NCBI GenBank assembly: GCA_902777605.1
Contig: CACYUI010000016.1
Span: 1 to 35,086, forward strand
Reading direction: 5' to 3'
DNA length: 35,086 bases
Source of the DNA: an uncultured bacterium
GTDB lineage: Bacteria > Cyanobacteriota > Vampirovibrionia > Gastranaerophilales > Gastranaerophilaceae
The stretch's first letter is position 1, and each line of letters begins with the position of its first letter. A model generated the notes under the pieces. It worked only from the letters and a program-made list of their open reading frames with translations, was not told where the DNA came from and ran no database searches. This document shows positions 1 to 8,669 of this stretch, in pieces. A program made the translations under genes and the position numbers.

Positions 1-33
1 TTTTTCCTTTTACCCCGCAATTAAAAGGAAAAA
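1..33. terminator. 12-bp inverted repeat, possible terminator after gmk
   Basis: Arms 1-12 (TTTTTCCTTTTA) and 22-33 pair perfectly around a 9-nt loop. The stem is AT-rich. On the minus strand it lies about 100 nt beyond the gmk stop, so it could end that operon. What follows on the minus side is outside the window, so the T-run cannot be judged. Confidence 0.35.
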
Positions 34-66
34 GAAAATAGTAGAAATCTTTTTGACTAAAGTTGA

Positions 67-83
67 CAATACTAGAAGTATTG
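67..83. repeat. 7-3-7 dyad (CAATACT/AGTATTG)
   Basis: A perfect 7-bp dyad around AGA lies downstream of gmk. It is embedded in a triplet of TTGAC words (53-57, 63-67, 81-85). No gene start is next to it, so it may be an operator or weak hairpin. Little else can be said. Confidence 0.25.
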
Positions 84-129
84 ACGACTTTTGCACCAAA
101 ATATATATTTGGATGCATAAGTTAATTTT

Positions 130-675
130 TTATTTACATATAATTGTCTCTAATTGTTGTACTGCATTCTCTACAGTATCATTTACAACTTGGTAATCAA
201 AATGTTTGGAATTTTCTATTTCTAATTTAATAGATGCAAGCCTTTTTTGAATTGCCTCTTCTGTTTCTGTATGTCTACCTCTGAGCCTAGCTTCCAATTC
301 TTCAATAGATGGTGGTGCAATAAAAATAAGAACAGCTTCAGGCATAATTTTTTTTACATTCAAAGCACCTTTTGTATCAATTTCTAAAATCAGCTTTTCA
401 CCTTTTTGCAAGCATCCTTCTACAAAAGTTTTTTTTGTACCGTAACAATTACCGGAAAATTCTGCCCACTCCAAAAATTCTTCATTTTTTACACACTCTT
501 CAAATTTATTCTTATCCAAGAAGAAATAGTTTACACCATCAACTTCGCCTTCTCGAGGCATTCGTGTAGTACACGAAATTGATAGTTTTATTTCCGAATG
601 TCTTGCTAAAAACTCTTTAATTACAGTACCTTTACCGACACCGGATGAGCCTGATATTACAAATAACTTACTCAC
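130..675 (-). CDS. gmk: Guanylate kinase
   Basis: ATP-dependent phosphorylation of GMP (and dGMP) to GDP in the cytoplasm, an essential purine step. The P-loop GSSGVGKGT sits near the N-terminus. The GMP-binding region follows, with SCTTRMPREGEVDGVNYFF and the LEWAEFSGNCYGT segment, then LILEIDTKGA and the lid segment RLRGRHTETEEAIQKRL. An in-frame ATG at 702 exists, but the GTG at 675 is the better start. It has GGAG about 9 nt upstream, begins directly at the conserved SKLFVISG strand, and gives an 8-nt GTGAGTAA overlap with the stop of the decarboxylase gene. That overlap suggests translational coupling. At 181 residues it is slightly short at the C-terminus compared with typical bacterial enzymes (about 200), but all motifs are present. 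Confidence 0.95.
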   Translation of the reverse strand: MSKLFVISGSSGVGKGTVIKEFLARHSEIKLSISCTTRMPREGEVDGVNYFFLDKNKFEECVKNEEFLEWAEFSGNCYGTKKTFVEGCLQKGEKLILEIDTKGALNVKKIMPEAVLIFIAPPSIEELEARLRGRHTETEEAIQKRLASIKLEIENSKHFDYQVVNDTVENAVQQLETIICK

Positions 676-2482
676 TTTCTTCTTCTCCAAACATATCTTC
701 ACTCAAACTTTTATGAACAACTGTTTCATATTTCATGCCATTATAACTTGAAGTCCGAATAGATTCTTCCTTTATATTCTGTATTTCAGGCTTTACTATT
801 TTCTCCTGTTCGTATATTTTTTGTTCAGTATCTATATCAATTAATTCAGAAAAATCTACTTTATGCCCTTTAATTTCTGAAATATAGTCCTGTGTGAGTT
901 TAGGCATATCTAACTTTTGTAGACATGCTTCTATATAGCACATTTTGTTCATAATCTGAGTAACTTTTAATGCCTTGTCAAAATCTTCTTCTGTTGCCAC
1001 TTTAGTTGCCCATATATCTCCGTCAAAAGTTCTTGCAAACTTTGAATAATTCATTTGAACAATATCACTGAAATTGCTACTTGCATCTTGAGAAAGAGCT
1101 CTTTCAATAGTATAACCGTTATTGTTGAACACTATAACAATAGGTTTTGCTTTGTATTTTAGCATATTTCCAATTTCTAATGCACTCATCTGATGTGCAC
1201 CATCGCCTGTTATCAATACCACTCTGGAATTAGGCTTTGCAATACATGCTCCGAACGCAGCAGGAGTTGCCCAACCAATTGAACCCCATAATATTTGCAT
1301 TTGCACATCTACATTAGCAGGAAATTTCATCAACCCAATACCATGGGGCACAGTACCTGTTTCTGCAAATATAATATCATTTTGCTTAAATAATTCTTGA
1401 AGTCTGGGGTATACATAATTACATGTCAAAGACTCTTGTATTGCAGACTTTTCTTTATATCCTATATTAGGCTTTTCTGCTTCAATAGATTTTTCTTCTA
1501 TTCTTTGTGTAATATATTCAAGTATATCCGACATTTTTATATCATCATACTTTTTACCTTCTATACAAGTATATGTACCATATATTGCAATATCATTATT
1601 TATGTCATTTGTGATATTTTGACCAAATGAGTTTATATCACTATATATTGCACCTACAAAAATTCTGCAATCAGAATCGATAACACATTTTTCCGCAATT
1701 GGATTCTTTAATTTTCCAAAATAACCACCAATATAATTATCTAAATCAGAGTTAATTAAATTTGTTCCCATTAAAAAATTTGTAACGGGAAACTTAGACT
1801 TTGAAACAAACTCTTCATAATCTAGCATCGAATCAAAACGCTTAACAAGAACATCGCCAATTATTACCGGAGATTTTGAATTATTTATTTTTTCAACAAT
1901 CCTATCACCTGCCTCTTTTAATTTGTCTTGGTCTGTTATCCAATCAGATGAAACATATCTCTCAGAAATATCAAGTACTGCGACATCCTCCGGAAGCGCT
2001 ATATAAACAGGTCGTTTTTCTTTTACAAGAGTTTTAAAAACTCTGTCAATTTCCATCTTTGCATTATCTCTGTTCAAAAAAGCAGTAGCTGCAGTAATTG
2101 TCTTATATGAATCAATAAATGCATTATAATTCACTTCCTGAAAATTATGATGTATCAAAGATTTTTTTTCAATATTTTTTGTACTGGGAATTCCTACAAT
2201 ATGAACAATAGGAATATTTTCTGCATTGCTTCCGGCTATGGCATTCATTGCACTAAGTTCACCAACTCCATATGTAGTTACCAAAGCTCCATATCCTCTG
2301 ATTCTACCATAACCATCCGCTGCATACCCTGCATTGAGTTCATTAGTACAACCAATAAATCTTGTTTGAGGGTTATTTTCTATAGAATACAAAATGTTGA
2401 AATTATAATCTCCTGCAACTCCAAAAAAGTCATTTACACCAAGTTCTTCTATTTTTTTTACTATATAATCAGCTGTATTCAT
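668..2482 (-). CDS. TPP-dependent 2-keto acid decarboxylase (pyruvate/indolepyruvate decarboxylase family)
   Basis: Thiamine-diphosphate enzyme that decarboxylates a 2-keto acid to an aldehyde. Key family residues are visible: Asp25 in AGDYN, the cofactor-activating Glu48 in TNELNAGYAADGYGR, the HH pair at 111-112, the TPP/Mg motif GDGAHQ...NN, and a Glu in NNNGYTIE. This set marks the PDC/IPDC/phenylpyruvate decarboxylase branch and not acetolactate synthase. Substrate cannot be decided from sequence; pyruvate (to acetaldehyde) and aromatic keto acids are both possible. The 604 residues exceed the usual 550-570 because of a polar C-terminal tail of about 55 residues that contains no recognised domain. 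AGAGGAA lies about 7 nt before the ATG. It is the first gene of a pair with gmk, which it overlaps. Confidence 0.9.
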   Translation of the reverse strand: MNTADYIVKKIEELGVNDFFGVAGDYNFNILYSIENNPQTRFIGCTNELNAGYAADGYGRIRGYGALVTTYGVGELSAMNAIAGSNAENIPIVHIVGIPSTKNIEKKSLIHHNFQEVNYNAFIDSYKTITAATAFLNRDNAKMEIDRVFKTLVKEKRPVYIALPEDVAVLDISERYVSSDWITDQDKLKEAGDRIVEKINNSKSPVIIGDVLVKRFDSMLDYEEFVSKSKFPVTNFLMGTNLINSDLDNYIGGYFGKLKNPIAEKCVIDSDCRIFVGAIYSDINSFGQNITNDINNDIAIYGTYTCIEGKKYDDIKMSDILEYITQRIEEKSIEAEKPNIGYKEKSAIQESLTCNYVYPRLQELFKQNDIIFAETGTVPHGIGLMKFPANVDVQMQILWGSIGWATPAAFGACIAKPNSRVVLITGDGAHQMSALEIGNMLKYKAKPIVIVFNNNGYTIERALSQDASSNFSDIVQMNYSKFARTFDGDIWATKVATEEDFDKALKVTQIMNKMCYIEACLQKLDMPKLTQDYISEIKGHKVDFSELIDIDTEQKIYEQEKIVKPEIQNIKEESIRTSSYNGMKYETVVHKSLSEDMFGEEESE

Positions 2483-2509
2483 TCAAAATTCCTCTCAAAT
2501 ATTGCAATA

Positions 2510-2538
2510 ATGATATCATGCGAAAAAGTTTTACGCAA
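2510..2538 (-). promoter_or_regulatory. Putative sigma-70-type promoter of the decarboxylase-gmk pair
   Basis: On the minus strand TTGCGT (2533-2538) and TATCAT (2510-2515) are separated by 17 nt. This lies just after the terminator of the upstream SLH gene and about 28 nt before the decarboxylase start. Confidence 0.5.
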
Positions 2539-2540
2539 TA

Positions 2541-2570
2541 AAAAAGCTCCCTTAATAAAGGGAGCTTTTT
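2541..2570 (-). terminator. Rho-independent terminator of the SLH gene
   Basis: A perfect 13-bp stem (AAAAAGCTCCCTT, 2541-2553, with 2558-2570) has a 4-nt AATA loop. A/T runs flank both sides, so it can act in both directions. It lies 16 nt past the SLH stop at 2586. Confidence 0.9.
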
Positions 2571-2585
2571 ATAATTATACATAAA

Positions 2586-3722
2586 TTATTCGTATATGTA
2601 ACCGTTTGTCAAGTCAATTTTCAATGGTCCTAAAAGTCTTATATTAACAATTTGACCGTTTGTTGTAAGAACTTTTTTGTTTTTAAATAATTTGCTCCAA
2701 AAACCTTTAACTTCTGGTTCCAAAGTAGCTACACCATATAACATTACAGCTTGATCATTTGGTGTAACAAGAAGTTCATTCTTTATTATAATTTCACCAT
2801 TTTGTTTAAAGCGTCTTGCTCTTTGAACATATTTTACCTGACCTTTCAAATCGCTGCCTTGAGAAACAAGAAGGTATTTTTCTTTTGTTACAATGTTTCT
2901 TGGAACTTTTGCTGTATAAATATCTGCAACATTCGATATTTCAGATCCTACAACACTCTCCATTTGAATTGGGAATATAGCACCTGCAGGAATTACACCA
3001 ATAGAACCTTGTACCCTTACATTATCAAGGACATATCCTTCACCGGTTCTTTTCTCCATTGTTTCAGCCAATTTCGCGTTTGGATTAAGCTTTGCTTCTT
3101 GCATCATTTTATAAAGAAGTGCTGCAACTTCTGCTCTGTTCATTGGTCTGTTAGGTTCTAATTGACCTTCGTGACCAGGAGCGACAATATTCAAATCAAG
3201 AAGTTCTGCCTTTGCAGCTGACATCAAGAACCAAGCCGGCATTTTTGTATAATCATCATAGCTCTTTGATATAATATTTTGTGCTCTTTGCTCGCTTATA
3301 TCAGATGTTGTAATTGCATTTACCGCAATTGAAGTAGCTTCTGCTCTTGTTACAGGATCATAAGGTCTGAAATCTGCACCTTTACCATTTGGAATAAGGT
3401 CAAAATATACAGCCTTTTGAATTATATTATAACCCCAAAAATCAGGTTCAATATCCGCATAATCTATCGGCTGAGTAATTTTTGCATCTTCTTGACCAAG
3501 TGACTTAATTACCATAGATGCAAACTCTGCTCTTGAAACAGGAATATCCGGTTTATAAGTTCCATCCGGATAACCAACCAACACACCAATTTCAGTTAAA
3601 AATTTGATAGATTGGTAGCACCAATGGCTTTCATCCATATCTGTATAAAAAGCATTTGCTGGAGAGCTAAACATATATAGCATGCAAAAAAACAGTAATC
3701 CTTTAATTAACTTCTTGAACAT
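2586..3722 (-). CDS. Exported SLH-domain envelope protein
   Basis: The N-terminus is a signal peptide (MFKKLIKGLLFFCMLYMFSS, cleavage likely after ANA near residue 24). Three SLH repeats follow at about residues 25-77, 86-140 and 155-215. The first is textbook: DESHWCYQSIKFLTEIGVL, GYPDGTYKP, then SRAEFASMV. SLH domains bind peptidoglycan-linked polymers. In two-membrane Firmicutes and Cyanobacteria they tether outer-membrane proteins to the wall. The C-terminal 150 residues are beta-rich with IPAGAIFPIQM, resembling the C-terminal segment (TFPAGSTVKG) of the second SLH protein here at 22340-23761. There is no obvious pore-forming barrel, so this is probably a periplasmic linker. AAGGAGG 7 nt before the ATG is a strong ribosome site. 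Confidence 0.85.
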   Translation of the reverse strand: MFKKLIKGLLFFCMLYMFSSPANAFYTDMDESHWCYQSIKFLTEIGVLVGYPDGTYKPDIPVSRAEFASMVIKSLGQEDAKITQPIDYADIEPDFWGYNIIQKAVYFDLIPNGKGADFRPYDPVTRAEATSIAVNAITTSDISEQRAQNIISKSYDDYTKMPAWFLMSAAKAELLDLNIVAPGHEGQLEPNRPMNRAEVAALLYKMMQEAKLNPNAKLAETMEKRTGEGYVLDNVRVQGSIGVIPAGAIFPIQMESVVGSEISNVADIYTAKVPRNIVTKEKYLLVSQGSDLKGQVKYVQRARRFKQNGEIIIKNELLVTPNDQAVMLYGVATLEPEVKGFWSKLFKNKKVLTTNGQIVNIRLLGPLKIDLTNGYIYE

Positions 3723-3754
3723 TAATAGTCCTCCTTTTCATATACTAGCTTACC

Positions 3755-3781
3755 ATAATACTATATTAAAGAAAGTATTAT
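3755..3781. repeat. 8-bp inverted repeat in the SLH gene promoter region
   Basis: ATAATACT (3755-3762) and AGTATTAT (3774-3781) are perfect arms around 11 nt, 33 nt upstream of the SLH start. No T-run follows, so an operator is more likely than a terminator. The binding protein is unknown. Confidence 0.35.
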
Positions 3782-3798
3782 TGCAATTTATGAAAAAT

Positions 3799-3815
3799 TA
3801 GATTTAACAAATCTA
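3799..3815 (-). terminator. Weak hairpin after mutL
   Basis: TAGATTT-GTT-AAATCTA on the minus strand is followed by AATTTTTC, 12 nt past the mutL stop. The stem has a single G-C pair per arm, so termination would be weak. Confidence 0.4.
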
Positions 3816-3826
3816 CATAAAATTAT

Positions 3827-5611
3827 CTATTTATTTCTTTGGAAAAATTTAGCAATATCTTTATGTTCTACGATATGCGAAATAGGTCTGCCATGTGGAC
3901 AAGTAAACGGTTTCTCACAAGTTCGCCAATTTCTTATAATTTCTTGCATTTGAAATTGATTCAAATATGTATTTGCTTTTACTGCAGCCTTACAAGATGT
4001 TGTAATTAATATTTGCTCTTCTATATTATCAATATCACCTGATATATGCTCTAAAATATCTGATAGAATTTCTTTCGGAGCAACTTTTGAAATTAGCTGA
4101 GGAACTTTTCTGAATATAATTTCTTTGTCTGATAAAAAGTCTATTTCGTATCCAAATTTTTCAAGTTTGTCCTTATTATTTTGCAAAAGTTCTTTATCGC
4201 TGGGAGAAACTTCCAAGATATCAGATATAAAGAGCAATTGGCAATCTATGTTTTTAGATTTTTTGAGTTGTTCGTATATGTATCTTTCTTCCGCTATATG
4301 CTGATCAACAATTTCTAATCCATCTTCTCGTTCTATCAATATATAAGTTTTCTTATACTGACCAATAATAACATCTTCATTTACAGGAGCAGGCTCTTTT
4401 ATGAATTTTTCCTGAGTGACAATGTTTGTTTGTTCTTTTTTAGGAAATTCATGAACAACAGCTGTTTCTTGTTTTGGTTTTGCAAAAATTTCTGCAATAT
4501 TGCTATTAATATCTATATAAACATCTTCTTGCTCTTGACATTTTTGTTCAATCTTTGCCGACTCAATCCACTTTTCTTGTTTTTTTTCAAATCTAGACTG
4601 AGCTTCTTGAATTATCGATTTCGGTATATTAGAAAGCGCTGAATCTACGGAAGAATAAATAAAATTAAATATTTGATTCGGATTTTTATATCTTACTTCT
4701 TTTTTTGTCGGATGAACATTTACATCAACATCTTCCGGCGGTATTTCCAAATTCAATACAATAAACGGATATCTAGCGTTTCCTATCAAATTTTTATAAA
4801 CAGTATCTATTGATTTTTGAAATATCGGGCATTTTACGATGCGAGAATTAACATATGTATAATAATCCTTCTTGCTTGAGCGTGTGTAATCAGGAGTGCT
4901 TACATAACCGGAGATTTTTATACCGGATATTTTATCTTCCTTATTGACTTCACGAAAATTTTTATTTACATCTTCGCCGAAAACTTCTTTTAATGTTTGT
5001 GGCAGATTATTCTGTCCCGTAGTTTTTAGTACAGTTTTACCATTGTTCTTTAGTTCAAATGCCACACTAGAATGAACAAGGGATAATGATTGCAAAAGCT
5101 CATTTATATAAGCAAACTCCGTTTTTGCCGATTTTAAAAATTTTAAACGAGCAGGAATATTATAAAATAAATCTCTTATCTCCATTATTGTACCGACTGC
5201 ACAACCTGTTTTGGATTGTTTAACTTCGGAGTTTTCACACTCTACTTTTACACCTGTATCAAATTCTTTAGTCCTTGTTATACAAGTAAGTTTTGAAATA
5301 GAAATAATACTTGCAAGAGCCTCTCCTCTAAACCCCATGGTTTTAACAGCATACAAATCTTCGCCTGTTTGAATTTTACTTGTAGCATGTTTTGAAAATG
5401 CCAAAATAATATCATCAGGATGAATTCCTGAGCCGTTATCCGCAACCCTTATATTCCTGCACTCGTTAGAAATCTCTACACTGACTTTTGTAGCACCAGC
5501 GTCAACAGAATTTTCAACTAACTCTTTTACAACAGAAAACGGGCGTTCAATAACTTCTCCTGCCGCTATTTGATTAATAACATTTTTTGATAGTTGAATA
5601 ATTCTTCCCAT
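3827..5611 (-). CDS. mutL: DNA mismatch repair protein MutL
   Basis: Links MutS mismatch recognition to strand removal. The N-terminal GHKL ATPase shows NQIAAGEVIERP, ELVENSVDAGA (catalytic Glu), DNGSGI, HATSKI and MGFRGEALASI. The C-terminal dimerisation domain carries endonuclease motifs: DQHIAEERYIYE (family DQHAx2Ex4E, with Ile for Ala), SCKAAVKA and CPHGRP. So this MutL is expected to nick DNA itself, as in bacteria lacking MutH. An upstream ATG at 5644 is open, but the ATG at 5611 has GGGGAG just before it and matches the conserved protein start, giving 594 residues. MutS is not in the window. The gene is divergent from the 5732 gene and followed by the SLH gene 104 nt away. Confidence 0.95.
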   Translation of the reverse strand: MGRIIQLSKNVINQIAAGEVIERPFSVVKELVENSVDAGATKVSVEISNECRNIRVADNGSGIHPDDIILAFSKHATSKIQTGEDLYAVKTMGFRGEALASIISISKLTCITRTKEFDTGVKVECENSEVKQSKTGCAVGTIMEIRDLFYNIPARLKFLKSAKTEFAYINELLQSLSLVHSSVAFELKNNGKTVLKTTGQNNLPQTLKEVFGEDVNKNFREVNKEDKISGIKISGYVSTPDYTRSSKKDYYTYVNSRIVKCPIFQKSIDTVYKNLIGNARYPFIVLNLEIPPEDVDVNVHPTKKEVRYKNPNQIFNFIYSSVDSALSNIPKSIIQEAQSRFEKKQEKWIESAKIEQKCQEQEDVYIDINSNIAEIFAKPKQETAVVHEFPKKEQTNIVTQEKFIKEPAPVNEDVIIGQYKKTYILIEREDGLEIVDQHIAEERYIYEQLKKSKNIDCQLLFISDILEVSPSDKELLQNNKDKLEKFGYEIDFLSDKEIIFRKVPQLISKVAPKEILSDILEHISGDIDNIEEQILITTSCKAAVKANTYLNQFQMQEIIRNWRTCEKPFTCPHGRPISHIVEHKDIAKFFQRNK

Positions 5612-5672
5612 AATACTCCCCATGAATATTATATTACAGTTCAAAATTATCTAAACCGTTTTATACAAAATG

Positions 5673-5701
5673 TTACAATAGGTATTCCGAGAAACTATAA
5701 C
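5673..5701 (+). promoter_or_regulatory. Putative promoter of the activase-related gene
   Basis: TTACAA (5673-5678), 17 nt, TATAAC (5696-5701). A second extended -10, TGGTATAAT (5703-5711), overlaps downstream. RNA from the first would start near 5708 and include the GAGAGGAAG ribosome site before the ATG at 5732. The -35 word is part of a TGTTACA motif repeated in other spacers of this window. Confidence 0.5.
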
Positions 5702-5731
5702 ATGGTATAATTTCTTTGAGAGGAAGTATAA

Positions 5732-6871
5732 ATGGCAATTAAACGAGATAAAAACAGAAAATTAAAAGTAGCATTCCCTCATATGGGAACGATTTCTATA
5801 GCTTGGGCTGCAGGACTAAGAAAAATAGGTGTGGAACCTTATGTTCCGCCATATACAAGCAAGAGAACTTTATCATTTGGAACCAAAAATTCACCTGAGG
5901 CAATTTGTTTGCCATACAAATTAATCTTAGGTAATTTTATTGAGGCGATCGAAGGAGGGGCTGATTATGTCGCAATGATTACATCTCCTGGAATTTGCAG
6001 ACTTGGTGAATATGGGAACAACATATATACTACTCTTAAAGATCTCGGATACAATGCTAATTATATCGAACTTTCACTTTATGATGGCATAAAAGGTTTG
6101 TACAAATTTTTAAAAGAAATTTCAGGCAAAAATGATCCAATATTAATACTTAGAGCAATAAATATTACAATAAGAAAAATTTTTGCAATTGATGATTTGG
6201 ATAGAGCACTTGCTTATTATAGAGCAAGGGAGGTAAAAGTCGGTGATGCGGAAAAAAATTATAAAAAAGCTTTAAAATTAATTGACAAAGCGGATTCAAC
6301 CCACGATTTGGGAAAAGCCTATGACAGAGCACTTAAAGAAATTGAAAAAACGGAGATAGATCCGAACAGGGAAGTTTTGCATGTCGATTTAACCGGAGAA
6401 ATATTTGTTGTTAATGATGAGTTTTCTAACCAAAATATTGAACGCGAACTTGGTAGAATGGGCGTAGAAACAAGAAGAAGTTTGACTGTCGGAAGTTTCT
6501 TAAAGGATGCTATTATTCCAAAAGCTTTTCAAAGTAAAGAAACACACTTGCAACGAGCTGAACGAATGGCTAAGCCATATTTGATGAGAGACATCGGCGG
6601 CGATGCATTGGAATGTGTTTCGGATGTCGTTTTTGCAGACAGTAAAGGAAAAGACGGGATTATTCATATCTCCCCATTTACTTGCATGCCGGAAATTATG
6701 TCACAAAATATTTTTCCGACGATGAGAGGTGACCATGATATTCCAATTCTTCCGCTCATTATGGATGAGCAAACAGGAAGAGCAGGTTATATAACTCGTT
6801 TAGAAGCATTTGTCGATTTAATGAGAAGAAAAAAACGCGCAAAAGAAAGTAAAAATAAAACAAGAGTATAG
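5732..6871 (+). CDS. Acyl-CoA dehydratase activase-related protein (HgdC/BadF-associated Cys protein)
   Basis: Resembles the cysteine-containing domain found alone or fused to ATP-dependent activases of 2-hydroxyacyl-CoA dehydratases and benzoyl-CoA reductases. An opening KVAFPHMGT strand is followed by Cys59 in SPEAICLPYK, Cys89 in SPGICRLGEYGNN, then Cys295 and Cys318 (SPFTCMPEIM). In relatives these cysteines bind an iron-sulfur cluster; that role is by homology only. No ASKHA ATPase domain and no HgdA/HgdB dehydratase gene is present nearby, so the partner is unknown. The middle (residues 115-225) is helical and the C-terminus is highly basic. Start: GAGAGGAAG about 7 nt before ATG. A small gene follows 11 nt downstream. 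The family call is fairly secure; the function is not. Confidence 0.75.
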   Translation: MAIKRDKNRKLKVAFPHMGTISIAWAAGLRKIGVEPYVPPYTSKRTLSFGTKNSPEAICLPYKLILGNFIEAIEGGADYVAMITSPGICRLGEYGNNIYTTLKDLGYNANYIELSLYDGIKGLYKFLKEISGKNDPILILRAINITIRKIFAIDDLDRALAYYRAREVKVGDAEKNYKKALKLIDKADSTHDLGKAYDRALKEIEKTEIDPNREVLHVDLTGEIFVVNDEFSNQNIERELGRMGVETRRSLTVGSFLKDAIIPKAFQSKETHLQRAERMAKPYLMRDIGGDALECVSDVVFADSKGKDGIIHISPFTCMPEIMSQNIFPTMRGDHDIPILPLIMDEQTGRAGYITRLEAFVDLMRRKKRAKESKNKTRV

Positions 6872-6882
6872 GAACAATCGTT

Positions 6883-7195
6883 ATGAAACTGACACCACTA
6901 CAACTTAATCGAGTTTCACAACTTAGAAATTCTATGATGATGGACGCTATTTTAGGCAACTACAAAGATTTTAAAAATGCAAAAAAAAGAATATGCATCT
7001 ATTGTAATACAAGACTTTGAAGCAGTAAAAAAATTACCTGCTCAAAAAGCAGAAGTACCACTCTTTTCTATATTTGGCTTAAGAATGATGGATGTTATGA
7101 TTAGAGATTTTTTCAGAATTAAAACTCCGGAAGAAAAACGACTTAAAGAAATTGGAAAACAAACAAAAGCAGAAAGCTTTATAAAACAGGCATAA
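6883..7195 (+). pseudogene. Small hypothetical gene split by a +1 shift at an A8 run
   Basis: An ORF starting at ATG 6883 (AGGA 9 nt upstream, 11 nt after the previous stop) reads MKLTPLQLNRVSQLRNSMMM and on to NYKDFKNAKK, then hits a stop at 7018-7020. A second ORF in the next frame, usually called from ATG 6977, reads KKEYASIVIQDFEAVKKLPA to 7195. That inner ATG has no ribosome site. Removing one A from the A8 run at 6981-6988 joins the two into one protein of about 103 residues, so the two halves are probably one gene. The shift may be a sequencing indel, a true mutation, or a slippery or phase-variable site. The protein has no recognised domain; it is basic with an amphipathic middle and probably belongs with the activase-related gene upstream. 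Confidence 0.6.
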
Positions 7196-7231
7196 AGTAT
7201 TATAATGCACTCTGTATAAAGCATTACCCCC

Positions 7232-7259
7232 TTGAAAAATCGATTGTTTTCTGTACAAT
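7232..7259 (+). promoter_or_regulatory. Putative pgi promoter
   Basis: TTGAAA (7232-7237), 16-nt spacer, TACAAT (7254-7259), 24 nt before the pgi ATG. The match is good on both boxes. Confidence 0.6.
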
Positions 7260-7283
7260 TAATTATAGAAAAGGTAAAGTTTA

Positions 7284-8669
7284 ATGCTAACACTAAATTG
7301 CACTAATGCTGATTCAATGATTATCGGAGAAGAACATGGCTTAAACATAAGTCAAGAGTTTGATAATTACTCTGATAAAATTGCAGATATAATAAAAAGC
7401 CTAAACCAGCGTAAAGATAAGTTAGGTGAAGGTTTGCAATGGATGAATCTTGGCTATAACGAAGAGACTGTTTGGTATGTAAAAGAATTTGCCTCAATGG
7501 TGGAAGGCAGATTTGAAAATATAGTTGTGTTAGGTATAGGAGGATCCGCATTAGGAGGGCTTGCCATTACGGAAGCTTTGCTAAAGCCATACTGGAATTT
7601 TCTCACCCTTGAACAAAGAAACAATTTACCGAGGATATTCTTCTTGGACAATATTGATCCTGATTCAATTAACGGATTGCTTGAAGTTTTAGATTTAAAA
7701 AAGACTTTAGTTAATGTAATAACAAAATCAGGTGACACAGCCGAGACAATGTCACAATATATGATCTTAAAAGACCTTATGGAAAAAGAACTTGGCGATG
7801 AATACAGGAAAAATATTGTAGTAACAACAGACAAAAAAATGGGAATCCTTAGACAACTTGCCGATCAAGAAGGATATAAAATATTTTATGTTCCGGACGA
7901 TGTTGGCGGAAGATTTTCTGTATTTTCATCAGTAGGTCTTGTTCCTTTTGCCCTTGTCGGACTAGATATCGACAAAATAATGAATGGCGTTAAAGATATG
8001 GATTTGGAACTTAAAAATACCAATATCCATCAAAATAAAGCTGCTCAAGGAGCATTGATTCAATACTTGATGGATAAAAAAGGTAAGGACATTTCTGTTC
8101 TAATGCCATACTCAAGCAGGCTTAAACATATTCCTGATTGGTACATTCAAATGATTTCAGAGTCTTTAGGCAAAGCATATAACAGAAACGGTGAAGAGGT
8201 TCATACAGGAATTACACCAATAAAAGCTATTGGTGCAACTGACCAGCATTCGCAAATGCAGCTATACAATGAAGGACCAAATAATAAATTAATAACATTC
8301 ATCAGGGTAAAAGAGTTTGATACAACTTTAGAAATACCTAAAATATTTGAATATACAGGTATTGGATATTTAGGCGGAAAAACTGTTAACGACCTTATAA
8401 ATGCAGAAGCTGATTCTATTAAAGTTTCACTGTCAGATTATAAACGCCCGACAATAACAATTACTATTGACAGAATTGATGAATACCATATTGCTCAACT
8501 TTTATATTTATTAGAAGTTCAGACGGCAATAACAGGAGAATTATATAATATTGACACATTTAATCAACCGAGCGTTGAACAGGCTAAGAACTATATGTAT
8601 GCTCTAATGGGACGCGCAGGCTATGAAGGTTCTGCAGAATCAATACAAAACAAACTTGCACAAGTTTAA
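7284..8669 (+). CDS. pgi: Glucose-6-phosphate isomerase
   Basis: Interconverts glucose 6-phosphate and fructose 6-phosphate in glycolysis and gluconeogenesis. Two SIS sugar-phosphate domains are visible: VVLGIGGSALGG and TKSGDTAET in the first, and VGGRFSVFSSVGL with PYSSRLKHIPDW in the second. The catalytic Glu lies in SESLGK and the His in GATDQHSQ, both intact. At 461 residues it belongs to the short bacterial/archaeal PGI type and not the 550-residue form. The start has AAAGG upstream and its own promoter. The stop codon overlaps the stop of the converging barrel-protein gene within the shared palindrome TTAA. Confidence 0.95.
   Translation: MLTLNCTNADSMIIGEEHGLNISQEFDNYSDKIADIIKSLNQRKDKLGEGLQWMNLGYNEETVWYVKEFASMVEGRFENIVVLGIGGSALGGLAITEALLKPYWNFLTLEQRNNLPRIFFLDNIDPDSINGLLEVLDLKKTLVNVITKSGDTAETMSQYMILKDLMEKELGDEYRKNIVVTTDKKMGILRQLADQEGYKIFYVPDDVGGRFSVFSSVGLVPFALVGLDIDKIMNGVKDMDLELKNTNIHQNKAAQGALIQYLMDKKGKDISVLMPYSSRLKHIPDWYIQMISESLGKAYNRNGEEVHTGITPIKAIGATDQHSQMQLYNEGPNNKLITFIRVKEFDTTLEIPKIFEYTGIGYLGGKTVNDLINAEADSIKVSLSDYKRPTITITIDRIDEYHIAQLLYLLEVQTAITGELYNIDTFNQPSVEQAKNYMYALMGRAGYEGSAESIQNKLAQV

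Noticed and set aside
2147-2584. 145-codon plus-strand ORF opposite the decarboxylase gene
   Set aside because: Cys/Ser/Tyr/Ile-rich translation typical of antisense frames in AT-rich DNA; the minus-strand enzyme has all its motifs.
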